A stretch of 64,000 bases of DNA from Chitinophagaceae bacterium (GCA_019638615.1 JAHBTL010000010.1:124001-188000), one strand, 5' to 3'; numbered from the stretch's first letter, positions 1-7,849 are shown. Translations and numbers: made by a program. The notes: generated from the sequence alone by a model not told the origin.

Positions 1-789
1 GGGTATAACCTGGGTGGCGGGAAGTTTACCGATTTTCTTGCCGTCAGCTTTTCGAGCCCTGACGCGATAGGCCATACCTACGGGCCTAACTCTATTGAGG
101 TAGAAGACAATTATTTGCGCCTTGACAGGGAGCTGGCTGACTTTTTTACCTACCTTGATAAGCGCTTTGGAAAAAACAATTATTTGTATTTCATCACCGC
201 CGACCACGGCGTATCTGAATCACCCGGCTACTACCTTGAAAACAAAATGCCATCGGGTGCGCTGGAAGACAAGGATTTTTCAAAACCGCTCGTTGACGGC
301 TTAAAGCAAAAATTCGGTGTAGAAAAACCCATTCTTTCTTTTGCCAATTACCAGTTGTACATGAACTGGGAGGAGTTGGACCAGAAAGGCACGGATCGCA
401 AGGAAGTAGAAAAAACAATCAAATCAATTTTACTGAAAGCTCCCGGCATTGCCAATGTACTTGCAATGGAATCGTTAGGCACAGCTCCCATACCTGATCA
501 TATTAAAAACATGCTGATCAAGGGATATAATGTAAAACGCAGCGGCGATTTTGTTGTAATACCACAGCCTACCTGGAAAGGAGGCAGCGTAAAAGGCGCT
601 ACCCACGGAACCTGGTATCCTTACGATGCTCATATTCCACTGGTTTGGATGGGCTGGAAAATAAAACCCGGTGCCACCAACCGCGTTACCGGCATGACAG
701 ACATTGCTCCCACACTGGCAGCACTGCTTCACATCCAAATGCCCAGCGGCTCAATCGGCATACCCATTACAGAAGTTACCGGAAAATAA
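1..789 (+). CDS. PafA-like alkaline phosphatase, 3' part
   Basis: The reading frame is open from the first base, so this is the C-terminal ~262 residues of a longer protein whose start lies outside the window. It belongs to the type I phosphodiesterase / alkaline phosphatase superfamily, zinc enzymes that release phosphate from phosphomonoesters, usually in the periplasm. Visible metal-site motifs are DAIGHTYGP near the start, TADHG in the middle and GATHGTWYPYDAHIPL near the end. They match the Asp/His ligands expected in the second half of PafA-type enzymes. The C-terminus (TDIAPTLAALLHIQMP then GIPI) is typical of the family. A hairpin terminator follows 24 bases after the stop. Substrate range cannot be told from this fragment. 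Confidence 0.88.
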   Translation, partial: GYNLGGGKFTDFLAVSFSSPDAIGHTYGPNSIEVEDNYLRLDRELADFFTYLDKRFGKNNYLYFITADHGVSESPGYYLENKMPSGALEDKDFSKPLVDGLKQKFGVEKPILSFANYQLYMNWEELDQKGTDRKEVEKTIKSILLKAPGIANVLAMESLGTAPIPDHIKNMLIKGYNVKRSGDFVVIPQPTWKGGSVKGATHGTWYPYDAHIPLVWMGWKIKPGATNRVTGMTDIAPTLAALLHIQMPSGSIGIPITEVTGK

Positions 790-812
790 AGCAACTGAAC
801 ACAAGCATGAAC

Positions 813-841
813 GCACTGGTGAAAGCCGGTGCTTTTTTTTT
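813..841 (+). terminator. Rho-independent terminator after the phosphatase
   Basis: A 7-bp stem GCACTGG / CCGGTGC (one G-T pair) with a 6-base loop is followed by a run of nine T. It sits 24 bases after the phosphatase stop codon. Confidence 0.8.
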
Positions 842-845
842 GCGC

Positions 846-1240
846 ATGGTGAGCTGTCAGCGATCAGCTATGAGCCGTCAGCTTTGGGCTATCGGTTTTG
901 GGTATGGGGTATAAGGAGTAAGGAAAGGGTTTGTGATCTATATCTTAGCGTCATTTCGATCCCGCTCTCCGGCTGTATTAATGTAAGCGCATATTGCGGC
1001 AGGAGAGAACTTTCTCACCAAAGGTAAATCTGTTGGTCAATAGTGCAAATACTGAGCATTAGTACAAATGACCGGCAGATATCTCTCCCGACCTTCGGCT
1101 GGGATCGATATGACGGAAGCCATATGCGATACCGCGATAGGGTTGTATTAAATTAAAAGTATGTTTCCTCGGGAGAAGCAGTCCTAACGTACATTCAATC
1201 GTTGAGATTGCTTCTCCTTCCATCATTCGTAATGCTTTTG
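846..1240. repeat. Intergenic repeats: families A and B, no gene
   Basis: This gap carries two dispersed repeat types. Family A (about 848-935) is built of short variants of AGCTATCAGC / GTCAGCT followed by a TTTGGG...GGTATAAGG tail; relatives occur at about 2195, 4278, 36125-36235 and 40143. Family B (about 1122-1230) reads GATACCGCgATAGGGTTGTA then an A/T stretch and CGGGAGAAGCAGTCC; relatives are at 40250, 40760 and 40970. Open frames here (for example 704-1027) are repeat-derived and show no protein signature. Confidence 0.7.
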
Positions 1241-1249
1241 AATTGATCT

Positions 1250-1413
1250 GGCGGATCGCACTCTTGTACGCCTTGCCCGCTATTCGGCAGGAATAGCGCT
1301 ACCTCGGATAGTATAGCAGCTACAGGCATCATTTACCGGTAAATAACTACTGCTGCTAATGATTCTTTTCACCGTAAAACCTTACATTTGATTTGTTATA
1401 ATCACCGCTGTTA
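1250..1413 (+). repeat. 164-bp leader repeat, copy 1
   Basis: Nearly identical, without gaps, to 2284-2447. Both copies end with the same promoter core and sit directly upstream of a toxin-antitoxin module, so the repeat looks like a mobile or duplicated leader. Confidence 0.85.
1383..1390 (+). promoter_or_regulatory. TAnnTTTG promoter core of the PIN module
   Basis: TACATTTG matches the Bacteroidota -7 consensus and lies 82 bases upstream of the first gene of the PIN module. It lies inside the duplicated leader. Confidence 0.6.
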
Positions 1414-1472
1414 TACAAAACAAAATATAAGGGAGGAAAATAAACCTAATAACTTTTATTTAAAATCATAAT

Positions 1473-1685
1473 ATGGAAACAGCATTGAATAATGCACAAC
1501 TTGAAATTCTTAAGCTATTCGCTTCCGAACAGAGCGAAGAAGATCTCAGGGAAATAAAATCGCTGTTGGTGACTTACCTGGCAGATAAGGTTACCAGGGA
1601 GGCAGATAAGGCATTTGATACCAAAGGATATACCACCGAAGTTTTTGAGAAATGGAAAGTGGAACATTTTCGCAAAACTGCTTAA
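1473..1685 (+). CDS. Putative antitoxin of the PIN module
   Basis: This 70-aa protein is mostly charged helices. It lies 3 bases upstream of a PIN-domain gene, the normal place of an antitoxin. Small proteins of this kind (N-terminal helix with AQLEILKLFA, then a Glu/Lys-rich helix and a conserved-looking C-terminal WKVEHFRK) commonly precede COG1569-type PIN toxins in Bacteroidota. The antitoxin role is inferred from position and size; no DNA-binding fold is obvious. Confidence 0.7.
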   Translation: METALNNAQLEILKLFASEQSEEDLREIKSLLVTYLADKVTREADKAFDTKGYTTEVFEKWKVEHFRKTA

Positions 1686-1688
1686 AGA

Positions 1689-2105
1689 ATGACCGTTGTA
1701 ATTGATTGCAACATTTTTGTGATGTGCCTTACTTCCAGGTCGCCTTATCATATTATTTACAAGCATCTGGTTAATGGGAAGTATGACCTGGTTGTTTCGG
1801 AAGAAATTTTGTTTGAGTATGAAGAAGTGATCCAGCAAAAATATAGCATTTCGACAGCGAATGCGCTGGTAGCCCTTTTAAAAGAGTTGCCCAATGTGCA
1901 CTTTCATGTTGCTTACTATAAATGGCTGCTGATTGATGCAGATGCAGATGCAGATGACAATAAATATAGTGACTGTGCTATTGCGGGCAAGGCAAATTAC
2001 CTGGTCACAGAAGACAGGCATTTTGATGTATTAAAAAGAATTGGTTTTCCTAAAGTAGCCACGCTTTCTATTGATGAATTTGCTGCTTTGCTGGAAAAAA
2101 TATAA
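1689..2105 (+). CDS. PIN-domain toxin (COG1569-type ribonuclease)
   Basis: At 138 aa this has the usual PIN length. The acidic pocket is recognisable: Asp6 in VIDCN, a Glu in the EILFEYEE helix, an Asp in DNKYSDCAIA and the Asp in VTEDRHF. PIN toxins cleave RNA with Mg2+ or Mn2+ and are neutralised by the co-expressed upstream partner. The gene follows its putative antitoxin by 3 bases, so the two are probably translationally coupled. The stretch just before the third acidic motif is expanded to DADADADD, encoded by a tandem GATGCA hexamer, where relatives usually have a short D-x-D-D-N-K segment. Confidence 0.85.
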   Translation: MTVVIDCNIFVMCLTSRSPYHIIYKHLVNGKYDLVVSEEILFEYEEVIQQKYSISTANALVALLKELPNVHFHVAYYKWLLIDADADADDNKYSDCAIAGKANYLVTEDRHFDVLKRIGFPKVATLSIDEFAALLEKI

Positions 2106-2283
2106 TGTATCAGGCTGTTCCGCCACAAAAACCGGGAAGAGCAGTTGAAAGCAAGTAAGCAGAAACAAATATAAAACCCCTGTTATTTCTTTTTAGCTGT
2201 CGGCTTTGGGCGTAAGATGTAGGGTTGTTTTTTGTACATAGCTGCAGTGCTGCTATGATACAACTGTTGCGCCTGTCCGCCGG

Positions 2284-2447
2284 GGCGGATCGCATTCGTG
2301 TACGCCTTGCCCGCTATTCGGCAGGAATAGCGCTACCTCGGATAGTATAGCAGCTACAGGCATCATTTACCGGTAAATAACTACTGCTGCTAATGATTCT
2401 TTTCACCGTAAAACCTTACATTTGACTTGTTATAAACACCACTGTTA
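2284..2447 (+). repeat. 164-bp leader repeat, copy 2
   Basis: Second copy of the leader at 1250-1413, exactly 1034 bases downstream. The 180 bases before it contain family A-like sequence and a segment (TTGTACATAGCTGCAGTGCT) that reappears in altered form at about 4343-4375. No gene is evident in the 2106-2492 gap. Confidence 0.85.
2417..2424 (+). promoter_or_regulatory. TAnnTTTG promoter core of the RelBE-like module
   Basis: TACATTTG lies 69 bases upstream of the antitoxin start, in the second copy of the leader repeat. Confidence 0.6.
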
Positions 2448-2492
2448 ACAGCAGCGATACCGGGAACACCGGCAAGTAAAAAAATCATTATT

Positions 2493-2786
2493 ATGTATAC
2501 CCCGCAATACATTACAGACAATAAAGGAAAAAAAATTTCTGTTGTACTGTCTATAAAAGAGTATAAAAAAATAATGGAAGAGCTCGAAGATATTCGTCTC
2601 TATGACGAAGCGATGGCAGATAAAGAACCATCTATACCCATTGATAAAGCTTTTAAACTTATTGAAGCCAAACGAAAAAAAAGTAAATGCCTTACCAGCT
2701 CACCATTAAGCCAAAGGCCATTAAAGCCCTTGAAAAAATCGATGAGCCTCATTATTCCGCTATCAGAACCGCCATTTATAATTTAG
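2493..2786 (+). pseudogene. RelB/Phd-like antitoxin, frameshifted at its 3' end
   Basis: The first ~65 residues (YITDNKGKKISVVLSIKEYKKIM, then a Glu-rich helix) look like the small antitoxins that precede RelE-family toxins in Bacteroidota. The frame should stop near 2686 just before the toxin ATG. Instead, a run of eight A at 2675-2682 leaves it one base out of phase, so it continues into toxin sequence and ends at 2786. One more A would give an Arg-Lys-rich end, a TAA and the toxin ATG one base later. The N-terminal part may still fold. A sequencing error in the homopolymer is the main alternative. Confidence 0.6.
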
Positions 2787-2939
2787 CTGATAATCCAAGA
2801 CCGCGGGGATGTAAAAAACTAAAAGGCAGAGGGCTGGAGAATACGGGTAGGTGATTTCAGGATCATCTATAACATCTTTGATAACATACTTACCGTTGAT
2901 GTCGTGAACCTGGGGCATAGGAAAGATATTTATGAATAA
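2687..2939 (+). pseudogene. RelE/ParE-family toxin with a frameshift
   Basis: From ATG 2687 the frame reads MPYQLTIKPKAIKALEKID and later NPRPRGCKKLKGR, the typical start and middle of a RelE-type toxin. It then runs into a stop at 2852. Another frame continues from about 2831 with EGWRIRVGDFRIIY through VVNLGHRKDIYE and a stop at 2937, which is the expected C-terminal half. The junction (GGCAGAGGGCTGG) lacks two bases, or has one extra, relative to the family motif KGREGWRIRVGD. Both genes of the module are therefore out of frame, which fits a decayed module. Confidence 0.75.
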
Positions 2940-2953
2940 AATGTTTTGTCGTC

Positions 2954-3427
2954 ATGAAGCCGCTGTTGCTCACCTGTGTTATACTATTTAACACCTGTCA
3001 CGTCCAGGCACAATATCCTTTCCGGTATATTATCGTTGATTCTGCTTACGGAATGCGCTATTACGGCATCGGCTCCGACAGTGCGATCAGAGAGCAGTAC
3101 AAAAGAGATTCTATTAAAATGTTTCACTCACAACAATGGCGCGATTCTTTGGAACGGATGCGGCCTGACAGAAGGCGTTATTACATGTATGTTTCACCAT
3201 TTGACGGAGATTCCACACAATATAAGAGGTCGCTTGAAAAATACCTGAAGGATTCCGCTGATTTTTACCATAGACAACATAGGCGCGATTCGCTCAGAAG
3301 AGTTAACGATAGTCTTAAAAATACTATATACGGACCACCGCACATTGCATATACACCACACCTGCCGCAAAAACTTAAGCAGCTATTGGTGCGCTGCTGC
3401 TTTGTTAAGCCTGATGAACTTTCATAA
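2954..3427 (+). CDS. Secreted hypothetical protein, possibly truncated by IS1
   Basis: The first 20 residues (MKPLLLTCVILFNTCHVQAQ) form a clear Sec signal peptide. The mature part is highly charged, rich in Arg, Asp, Tyr and Ser, with recurrent RDSL / KDSA patterns. I do not recognise the family. Its stop codon overlaps the end of the convergent IS1 insB frame (3422), so the natural C-terminus may have been replaced by IS sequence. It starts 14 bases after the RelE remnant and is not obviously part of that module. Confidence 0.5.
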   Translation: MKPLLLTCVILFNTCHVQAQYPFRYIIVDSAYGMRYYGIGSDSAIREQYKRDSIKMFHSQQWRDSLERMRPDRRRYYMYVSPFDGDSTQYKRSLEKYLKDSADFYHRQHRRDSLRRVNDSLKNTIYGPPHIAYTPHLPQKLKQLLVRCCFVKPDELS

Positions 3428-3751
3428 CACTTTAGGAGAAAAGAAATACAGCTTCAGGCAGGCAAACAACATTTTTACGCTTCTGCTGAAGCAAATTGTC
3501 CTTCTTTGAAGCCTTTTTAAATGTGTTCTCAGGGTGAGATTCTTTCGCTCAATACGATTAGTGCCATAGAAACAAACCTTATGTTTCTTCTTATCAATAA
3601 GATATTGGTAATTGGGAAACCTGTCTGTGTAAATTGACCTTGCTTCTGACATAATTAATGTATCCACAATTACTTTCAATGTTTTGTTTGACCTCCCTCC
3701 TACGTTAAAGCTCACCACCCGTTTTGTTTTTCTATCCAGCGCATACACCAA
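3422..3751 (-). CDS. IS1-family transposase, InsB-type DDE part
   Basis: This holds the catalytic half of the IS1 transposase: VYALDRKTKRVVSFNVGGRS (first Asp region), IYTDRFPNYQYL (second Asp) and the strongly conserved IERKNLTLRTHLKRL ... TICFSRS end. In IS1 it is made as a fusion with InsA by -1 frameshifting. Here insA and insB overlap by about 40 bases. Around 3780 the minus strand has an ATAAAAACC stretch where a Lys tRNA could slip back one base and continue as N-L-L-E-N-E-R-Q into this frame. The listed start is only the first Met of the frame and is unlikely to be used on its own. Confidence 0.85.
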   Translation of the reverse strand: MVYALDRKTKRVVSFNVGGRSNKTLKVIVDTLIMSEARSIYTDRFPNYQYLIDKKKHKVCFYGTNRIERKNLTLRTHLKRLQRRTICFSRSVKMLFACLKLYFFSPKVL

Positions 3752-4179
3752 ATTGCCCTGCCTTTCGTTTTCCAGTAGGTTTTTATTTCATCTACCTCGT
3801 AGGTTTTTCCTTTGCAGATAGTGGGAGGCTTTAGATCATCAGCAATTTGAATGATCTTTTTGATAAGAGTTGCCGGTGATATTTTCAGCACTCTCGCTGT
3901 GCTTCTTATCCCCAACCCTTCCCTGGTGAGTTCAACAATCTGAAGATTGACCACGGGGTTGTACGCTTTATAGCTATAGTAATCAATGCTCCTTTTACTG
4001 CAGGACTTACAATAATATTGTTGCTTACCTGTTTTTGTTCTGCCAATTTTTATAATGGAGGTTCCTTTACAATGGGGACATTTTCCGGTATCACTAACTC
4101 TGGAACATGATACTACGGCATTCTCCATATTTTTACTGTTATAAGCCTTAAAATTAAAAGAGACGGATATACTATCCAT
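3712..4179 (-). CDS. IS1-family transposase, InsA-type DNA-binding part
   Basis: The zinc finger CPHC...YYCKSC (about residues 34-58) is followed by an HTH region with GLGIRSTARVLKISPATLI, the usual InsA layout. The frame ends just after the predicted frameshift zone (KTYWKTKGRAIWCMRWIEKQ). The ~30 residues before the first Cys pair are longer than in typical InsA proteins, so the true start may be at an internal Met near 4125. The protein binds the IS ends and is fused to the InsB part after the frameshift. Confidence 0.8.
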   Translation of the reverse strand: MDSISVSFNFKAYNSKNMENAVVSCSRVSDTGKCPHCKGTSIIKIGRTKTGKQQYYCKSCSKRSIDYYSYKAYNPVVNLQIVELTREGLGIRSTARVLKISPATLIKKIIQIADDLKPPTICKGKTYEVDEIKTYWKTKGRAIWCMRWIEKQNGW

Positions 4180-4187
4180 CTCTTTTA

Positions 4188-4213
4188 GCCCCTGTCTTTA
4201 CAGGGCTTTATTG
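4188..4213. terminator. Hairpin upstream of the IS1 transposase
   Basis: The stem GCCCcTGT / ACAgGGC has a CTTT loop and a T-rich flank. Placed just upstream of insA, it may block read-through into the transposase from outside. Confidence 0.5.
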
Positions 4214-4269
4214 ATTTTCAATTACTTAACCTCGAAAAATGAACACATCACTAACTCTGGAACATTAAC

Positions 4270-4550
4270 TCTGCCGGAAGAGCTGTCAGCTATCAGCTTT
4301 GAGCGTGGAGTAAAAGGTATAAGGTACAGGGTTGTGAAGTTTTATGTACTTAGCTGTTGTGCTGCTATGATACTGCGGTTGCGTCGCACTCTTCAACTGT
4401 AGGAATGCTATTGAGCTTTACTGCACTTCTGTTGTTGGTACGCCGCTCACATTGCCCGCCCTGCATATCAACAACGGCGATGCAGGAACACCCAACAGCG
4501 TAAAAAAATCTTATATTTGCCCTCTTATAAATACTGCCGCTAAACAATCC
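4270..4550 (+). repeat. Repeat-rich leader before the Rpn-like gene
   Basis: The first part is family A (AGCTGTCAGCTATCAGC, then GGTATAAGGTACAGGGTTGT). It is followed by GTACTTAGCTGTTGTGCTGCTATGATAC, a variant of the sequence before leader copy 2 (about 2236-2262). I see no gene on either strand. The end carries a TATATTTG promoter core. Confidence 0.6.
4512..4519 (+). promoter_or_regulatory. TAnnTTTG promoter core of the Rpn-like gene
   Basis: TATATTTG lies 35 bases upstream of the start codon at 4555. Confidence 0.6.
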
Positions 4551-4554
4551 TGCT

Positions 4555-5601
4555 ATGAATAAAAGAGCTATAGCTGACCATGATAATAACCTGCCCCGCA
4601 AAAAAGACGATGCGCTCTTAAAAGCTGCTTTCGAAGAGCTTTTTCCTTACCTGCTTCGTTTTTGTTTTCCGGGTGCAGACAAAGTATTTGACCTTCGTAA
4701 AGGCTTTGTCTTTCTGGATAAGGAGCTGACCGAGCTGTTTCCTGAACTCAAAAAACAGGGTGGCGGCAGATTCGTTGATATGTTGGTAAAAACATTCCTA
4801 AAGAACGGAAAAGAGGAATGGATACTGGTGCATATTGAGATACAGGGCGGCAACACCAAAAACTTTCCCAAACGTATGTTTCAGTACTGGTACCGGATAT
4901 ACTACCGCTACGGGGTGGATATAACCGCTTTAGCAATTTTTACCGGCAATAAGCGCCAGCCGCATCCGAATACTTTTCATAAAACATTTATGGGCACTGA
5001 AATTACTTATCGTTATAATGCCTACCATATATTCGATCACTCCGAAACCGAGCTGCTGGCAATGGACAATCCATTTGCCCTGATTGTGCTGGCAGCGCAG
5101 AAGACATTGTTGCAGGGTAAAGTACCTGAAGAAGAGCTGGCTACCCACCGGCTCACTGTTGCCCGCGCATTGATACAAAGCAAAAAATTCAGCCATAAAA
5201 AGATAGAGAATCTGCTGTTTTTTCTGAAAAACTTCATCTATATTGGAAACGAGGAAATAAACCGTAAATTTGATATACAAATTGAACAATTAACCGGAAA
5301 AACAATTACTATGGGTATTATAGAAACTATAAAAAAAATTGAGCGGGAAGAGGGGATTGAAATAGGAATGAAAAAAGGTATTGAAAAAGGCATAGAGAAA
5401 GGTATTGAGAAAGGCATAGAAAAAGGCATAGAAAAAGGCATAGAAAAGGGCATAGAGAAAGGTATTGAAAAAGGTAAACGGGATGTTATTGAAAACCTGA
5501 TTATCAAGCTGGGTCTTTCGGATAAGCAGGTAGCTGATATTGCTGAAATGCCGGTAAGCTTTGTAAAAAATATCCGCACCTCGCTGAAAAAGAAAAAATA
5601 A
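4555..5601 (+). CDS. Rpn-family PD-(D/E)XK nuclease / putative transposase
   Basis: This is a 348-aa protein of the Rpn (recombination-promoting nuclease) type. Residues ~15-300 hold the PD-(D/E)XK fold: FVDMLVKTFL supplies the Asp and EEWILVHIEIQGG the E-x-Q variant of the E-x-K strand, followed by RMFQYWYRIYYRYG. The tail carries eight perfect GIEK tetrapeptides encoded by 12-bp units (5377-5472), then a short helix with LSDKQVADIAEMPVSFV, a family-typical end. Rpn proteins raise RecA-independent recombination when overproduced and are often multicopy. The gene has its own promoter and terminator, so it looks like a single-gene unit next to transposases. Confidence 0.85.
   Translation: MNKRAIADHDNNLPRKKDDALLKAAFEELFPYLLRFCFPGADKVFDLRKGFVFLDKELTELFPELKKQGGGRFVDMLVKTFLKNGKEEWILVHIEIQGGNTKNFPKRMFQYWYRIYYRYGVDITALAIFTGNKRQPHPNTFHKTFMGTEITYRYNAYHIFDHSETELLAMDNPFALIVLAAQKTLLQGKVPEEELATHRLTVARALIQSKKFSHKKIENLLFFLKNFIYIGNEEINRKFDIQIEQLTGKTITMGIIETIKKIEREEGIEIGMKKGIEKGIEKGIEKGIEKGIEKGIEKGIEKGIEKGKRDVIENLIIKLGLSDKQVADIAEMPVSFVKNIRTSLKKKK
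5377..5472 (+). repeat. Eight 12-bp in-frame GIEK repeats
   Basis: Eight units of GGYATWGARAAR code for GIEK. Because each unit is 12 bases, gain or loss of units by slippage keeps the frame and only changes the length of the charged linker. Confidence 0.9.
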
Positions 5602-5617
5602 ACATTTTAAAAAACTG

Positions 5618-5658
5618 TAAAAGGCTTTCCGGGTAAGATGGGAAGCCTTTTTGTTTGT
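5618..5658 (+). terminator. Rho-independent terminator after the Rpn-like gene
   Basis: The stem AAAGGCTTTCC / GGGAAGCCTTT (one mismatch) spans 5620-5650 with a 9-base loop and is followed by TTGTTTGTT. Confidence 0.8.
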
Positions 5659-5672
5659 TATACGCTGTATCT

Positions 5673-6944
5673 ATGCCCCTCCGACCCAAGCAATCCTACC
5701 ACCCTTTTGTGATGATAGCCTTCTATCTTCATTTCCTTCCCGAAGAAATATTAACAGTTATTCCCCGTTCTACCAGGCATGAATGGCAGCATAAGCCTGT
5801 TGCTGAATTATTCGGATACCATTGGTATTGCAAAAATCAACATCTCTTTCAAACTTTACAGCAAATTGCCGGCAGCAGAAAGCTGCAGCAAATAAACAAA
5901 GCGTTATTGCCTATCATAGCTGTTCAACGGTTTATGCACAAATACAGGTTGCTTATACGCAACAGGCTTTCCGGTGTCAGTGAGGTAGTCCTGCGTAACA
6001 TCGAAAAAGCGGGAAAACAAATCGGGCTCAGCTTTTGTCTGAAGCTGCTACAACTTTCCCGGCAACAGTATTGGCAGTTGAAACAGAGAATATGCAGCCA
6101 ATCGCCACTCAGCCTTTGCATCCCGAAACACCCTGCCCAACTCCTGCAACGGGAAGTAAACACCATAAAAAAGTATTGTGAAGATACCAGGTATATACAC
6201 TGGCCGCTGGCTTCTGTTTACCACCAGATGATACGTGATAAAGCTGCCTTTTTCCACATCAGCACCTTTTATAAATATGTAACACACCTGAAACTAAAAC
6301 GAACAACTGCTCAAAAACGAAGAAAAAATCATACTAAGGGTATAAGAGCTGCTGCTCCGTTACAATTGCTGCATGCGGATGTTACCGTTTTCAGAACTGC
6401 TGACAATCTTAAAGTATATATTTATCTTATCCAGGATAATTTTTCAAGAGCTGTTTTGGGGTTTGTTGTAAACCGTTGCTGCAAAGCATCCGTTATGCTG
6501 GAACTGGTACAAAAGACCTATACCGGCTACTTACAATCCACCGCTTTGGAACATTGCTGTCTTATGACAGATGATGGTTCTGAAAATTTTGGCCCGGTAA
6601 AAAGCTTTCTACAAAACACCTGCAACCCGGTATTTGAGCATATTATAGCACAAAAGGATATTGAATTTTCCAACTCTATGATCGAAGCCGCCAATAAAAA
6701 TTTAAAATACCACTTTCTGTATCACAAGCATATTGCTGATTTTGACAGCCTTTGCCACTGGTTGCCTGAAGCGATCAGCGATTTTAACAACAGACCTCAT
6801 CATATATTGAATGGGTTTACTCCTTTAGAAGTACTCAATGGGAAAACAACAGATAAAAATGCTGCCATAGCACAAAGACAGGTGGCTAAGATTGAACGTA
6901 TCGCCGAAAACAAACAGCAAAAATGCTGCAGTTATTCCTTCTGA
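5673..6944 (+). CDS. DDE (rve-type) transposase
   Basis: This is an integrase-core transposase of about 423 aa. The N-terminal ~220 residues are a helical DNA-binding region (KSISTF-like HTH around HISTFYKYVTHLKLKR). The RNase-H-like core follows: LLHADVTVF gives the first Asp, LMTDDGSENFG the second and NSMIEAANKNLKYHFLY the Glu. The end has the usual NNRPHHILNGFTPLEVLNG. I chose ATG 5673; a TTG at 5655 is possible but lies in the preceding terminator tail. It starts only ~15 bases after that terminator. I could not define terminal inverted repeats, so whether it is a complete IS is open. Confidence 0.85.
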   Translation: MPLRPKQSYHPFVMIAFYLHFLPEEILTVIPRSTRHEWQHKPVAELFGYHWYCKNQHLFQTLQQIAGSRKLQQINKALLPIIAVQRFMHKYRLLIRNRLSGVSEVVLRNIEKAGKQIGLSFCLKLLQLSRQQYWQLKQRICSQSPLSLCIPKHPAQLLQREVNTIKKYCEDTRYIHWPLASVYHQMIRDKAAFFHISTFYKYVTHLKLKRTTAQKRRKNHTKGIRAAAPLQLLHADVTVFRTADNLKVYIYLIQDNFSRAVLGFVVNRCCKASVMLELVQKTYTGYLQSTALEHCCLMTDDGSENFGPVKSFLQNTCNPVFEHIIAQKDIEFSNSMIEAANKNLKYHFLYHKHIADFDSLCHWLPEAISDFNNRPHHILNGFTPLEVLNGKTTDKNAAIAQRQVAKIERIAENKQQKCCSYSF

Positions 6945-7149
6945 AACAGGAAAAAGTAAACCCCTAAGTTATTTTCCTTCTTTACATTTATTATTTTCTT
7001 CTTCTTTGATAGAACCCCCTGGGTTTTTTCTGAATAAAAAACATTTGAAGCATAACTAAGCTATTGCAACACTCAATATTGCCTTTGTCCGGACTTCCGG
7101 ACAACTTATTATAGAATGTTCGTAGAAGTTGCACGGCTAGATATTCTTA

Positions 7150-7578
7150 TTAAGAACGACTAACACTTAGACCGTAGTGCGTTGTAAGTTCATAGAAAAT
7201 TTTATCTTTATTATTCTCAACAAATGAACGTATTAGATTAACAATAGTTACTGCCTGTTCCTGAATAGAATTATCATAAACAAATTCCTCAGTGGTGGCA
7301 ATAATTCTCCCATCGCCAAAAGATATGTCTGAAATAAGAAATAAGTTGCCATTTCTGTTTATTAGTCCACTATAATGTGAAGTTAACTGTGCATTTGTCG
7401 AAAACACAATCCCGTAATCATCTTCGGATATATTATTTGGAATACCTAGTACACACGTAACTGTGAACTTATCTCTTTTGAAAATATGCTTTCCAAAAGA
7501 GATTTTCACTTGATCTTTGAAAACGCGTTCTATTTCGCTTGCGATGCTTTGATAAACTTCTAAAATATTTTGTACCAA
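7150..7578 (-). CDS. Putative immunity protein of a truncated toxin
   Basis: This 142-aa soluble, AT-rich protein has no family I recognise. It starts with TTG two bases after the stop of a toxin-like fragment (7581-7778), the tight spacing typical of toxin-immunity pairs. It begins with a long helix (IASEIERVFKDQVKIS), has a central beta-rich part with several Asn and Asp residues, and ends in a helix. In polymorphic toxin loci such proteins bind and block the cognate toxin tip. That role is inferred from position, composition and the nearby orphan RHS cassette. Confidence 0.5.
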   Translation of the reverse strand: MVQNILEVYQSIASEIERVFKDQVKISFGKHIFKRDKFTVTCVLGIPNNISEDDYGIVFSTNAQLTSHYSGLINRNGNLFLISDISFGDGRIIATTEEFVYDNSIQEQAVTIVNLIRSFVENNKDKIFYELTTHYGLSVSRS

Positions 7579-7580
7579 CT

Positions 7581-7778
7581 TTATTTACCTTTTTTAGGAA
7601 TTTTATTTTCGCCAATTCTTGCTGCCATAACCATAACGGTTCTATAATGCAATTTTTGACCTCTTGTGGCAGCCCACTCTTTTAACTCTTCTCTTGTCGG
7701 CGCTCTTATGCCCACATGGCCATCCTCCGTTTCTGTAATTTTAAATCCGAAATTTCGTAGAATATTTAAATCAATTCT
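7581..7778 (-). pseudogene. C-terminal stump of a polymorphic toxin
   Basis: An open frame without a start codon encodes ~65 residues ending at a TAA at 7581. It reads NILRNFGFKITETEDGHVGI, then TREELKEWAATRG, and ends IGENKIPKKGK. Upstream it is closed by a stop at the very edge of the IS110-family element (7781), so the 5' part appears to have been removed or displaced by that insertion. The next gene follows 2 bases later. I read it as the end of a toxin tip domain; the enzymatic class is not identifiable. Confidence 0.5.
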
Positions 7779-7849
7779 TTAGTTCTCCGCAGTTTTTATG
7801 TTTGAAGTGCGTAATTAAAGGTTAGTAAATTTAACTAAACCCTTAAGTT

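Larger units (their letters stand above)
3421..4266 (-). mobile_element. IS1-family insertion sequence
   Basis: Two overlapping minus-strand frames match InsA (zinc finger plus HTH) and InsB (DDE core) of the IS1 family. The left limit is set by the insB stop. The right limit is set at the outer copy of an 18-19 bp motif, ATCACTAACTCTGGAACAT (4247-4265), shared with an IS fragment at 9499-9517. The same motif also occurs at 4090-4108 inside the insA frame, so the true right end is uncertain. No convincing matching inverted repeat was found at the left end. Confidence 0.65.

Noticed and set aside
704-1027. 107-aa frame downstream of the phosphatase
   Set aside because: It is made of family A repeat sequence and overlaps the phosphatase gene and terminator.
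5377-5472. CRISPR-like tandem array
   Set aside because: Units are 12 bp without spacers and lie in frame in a protein-coding gene.
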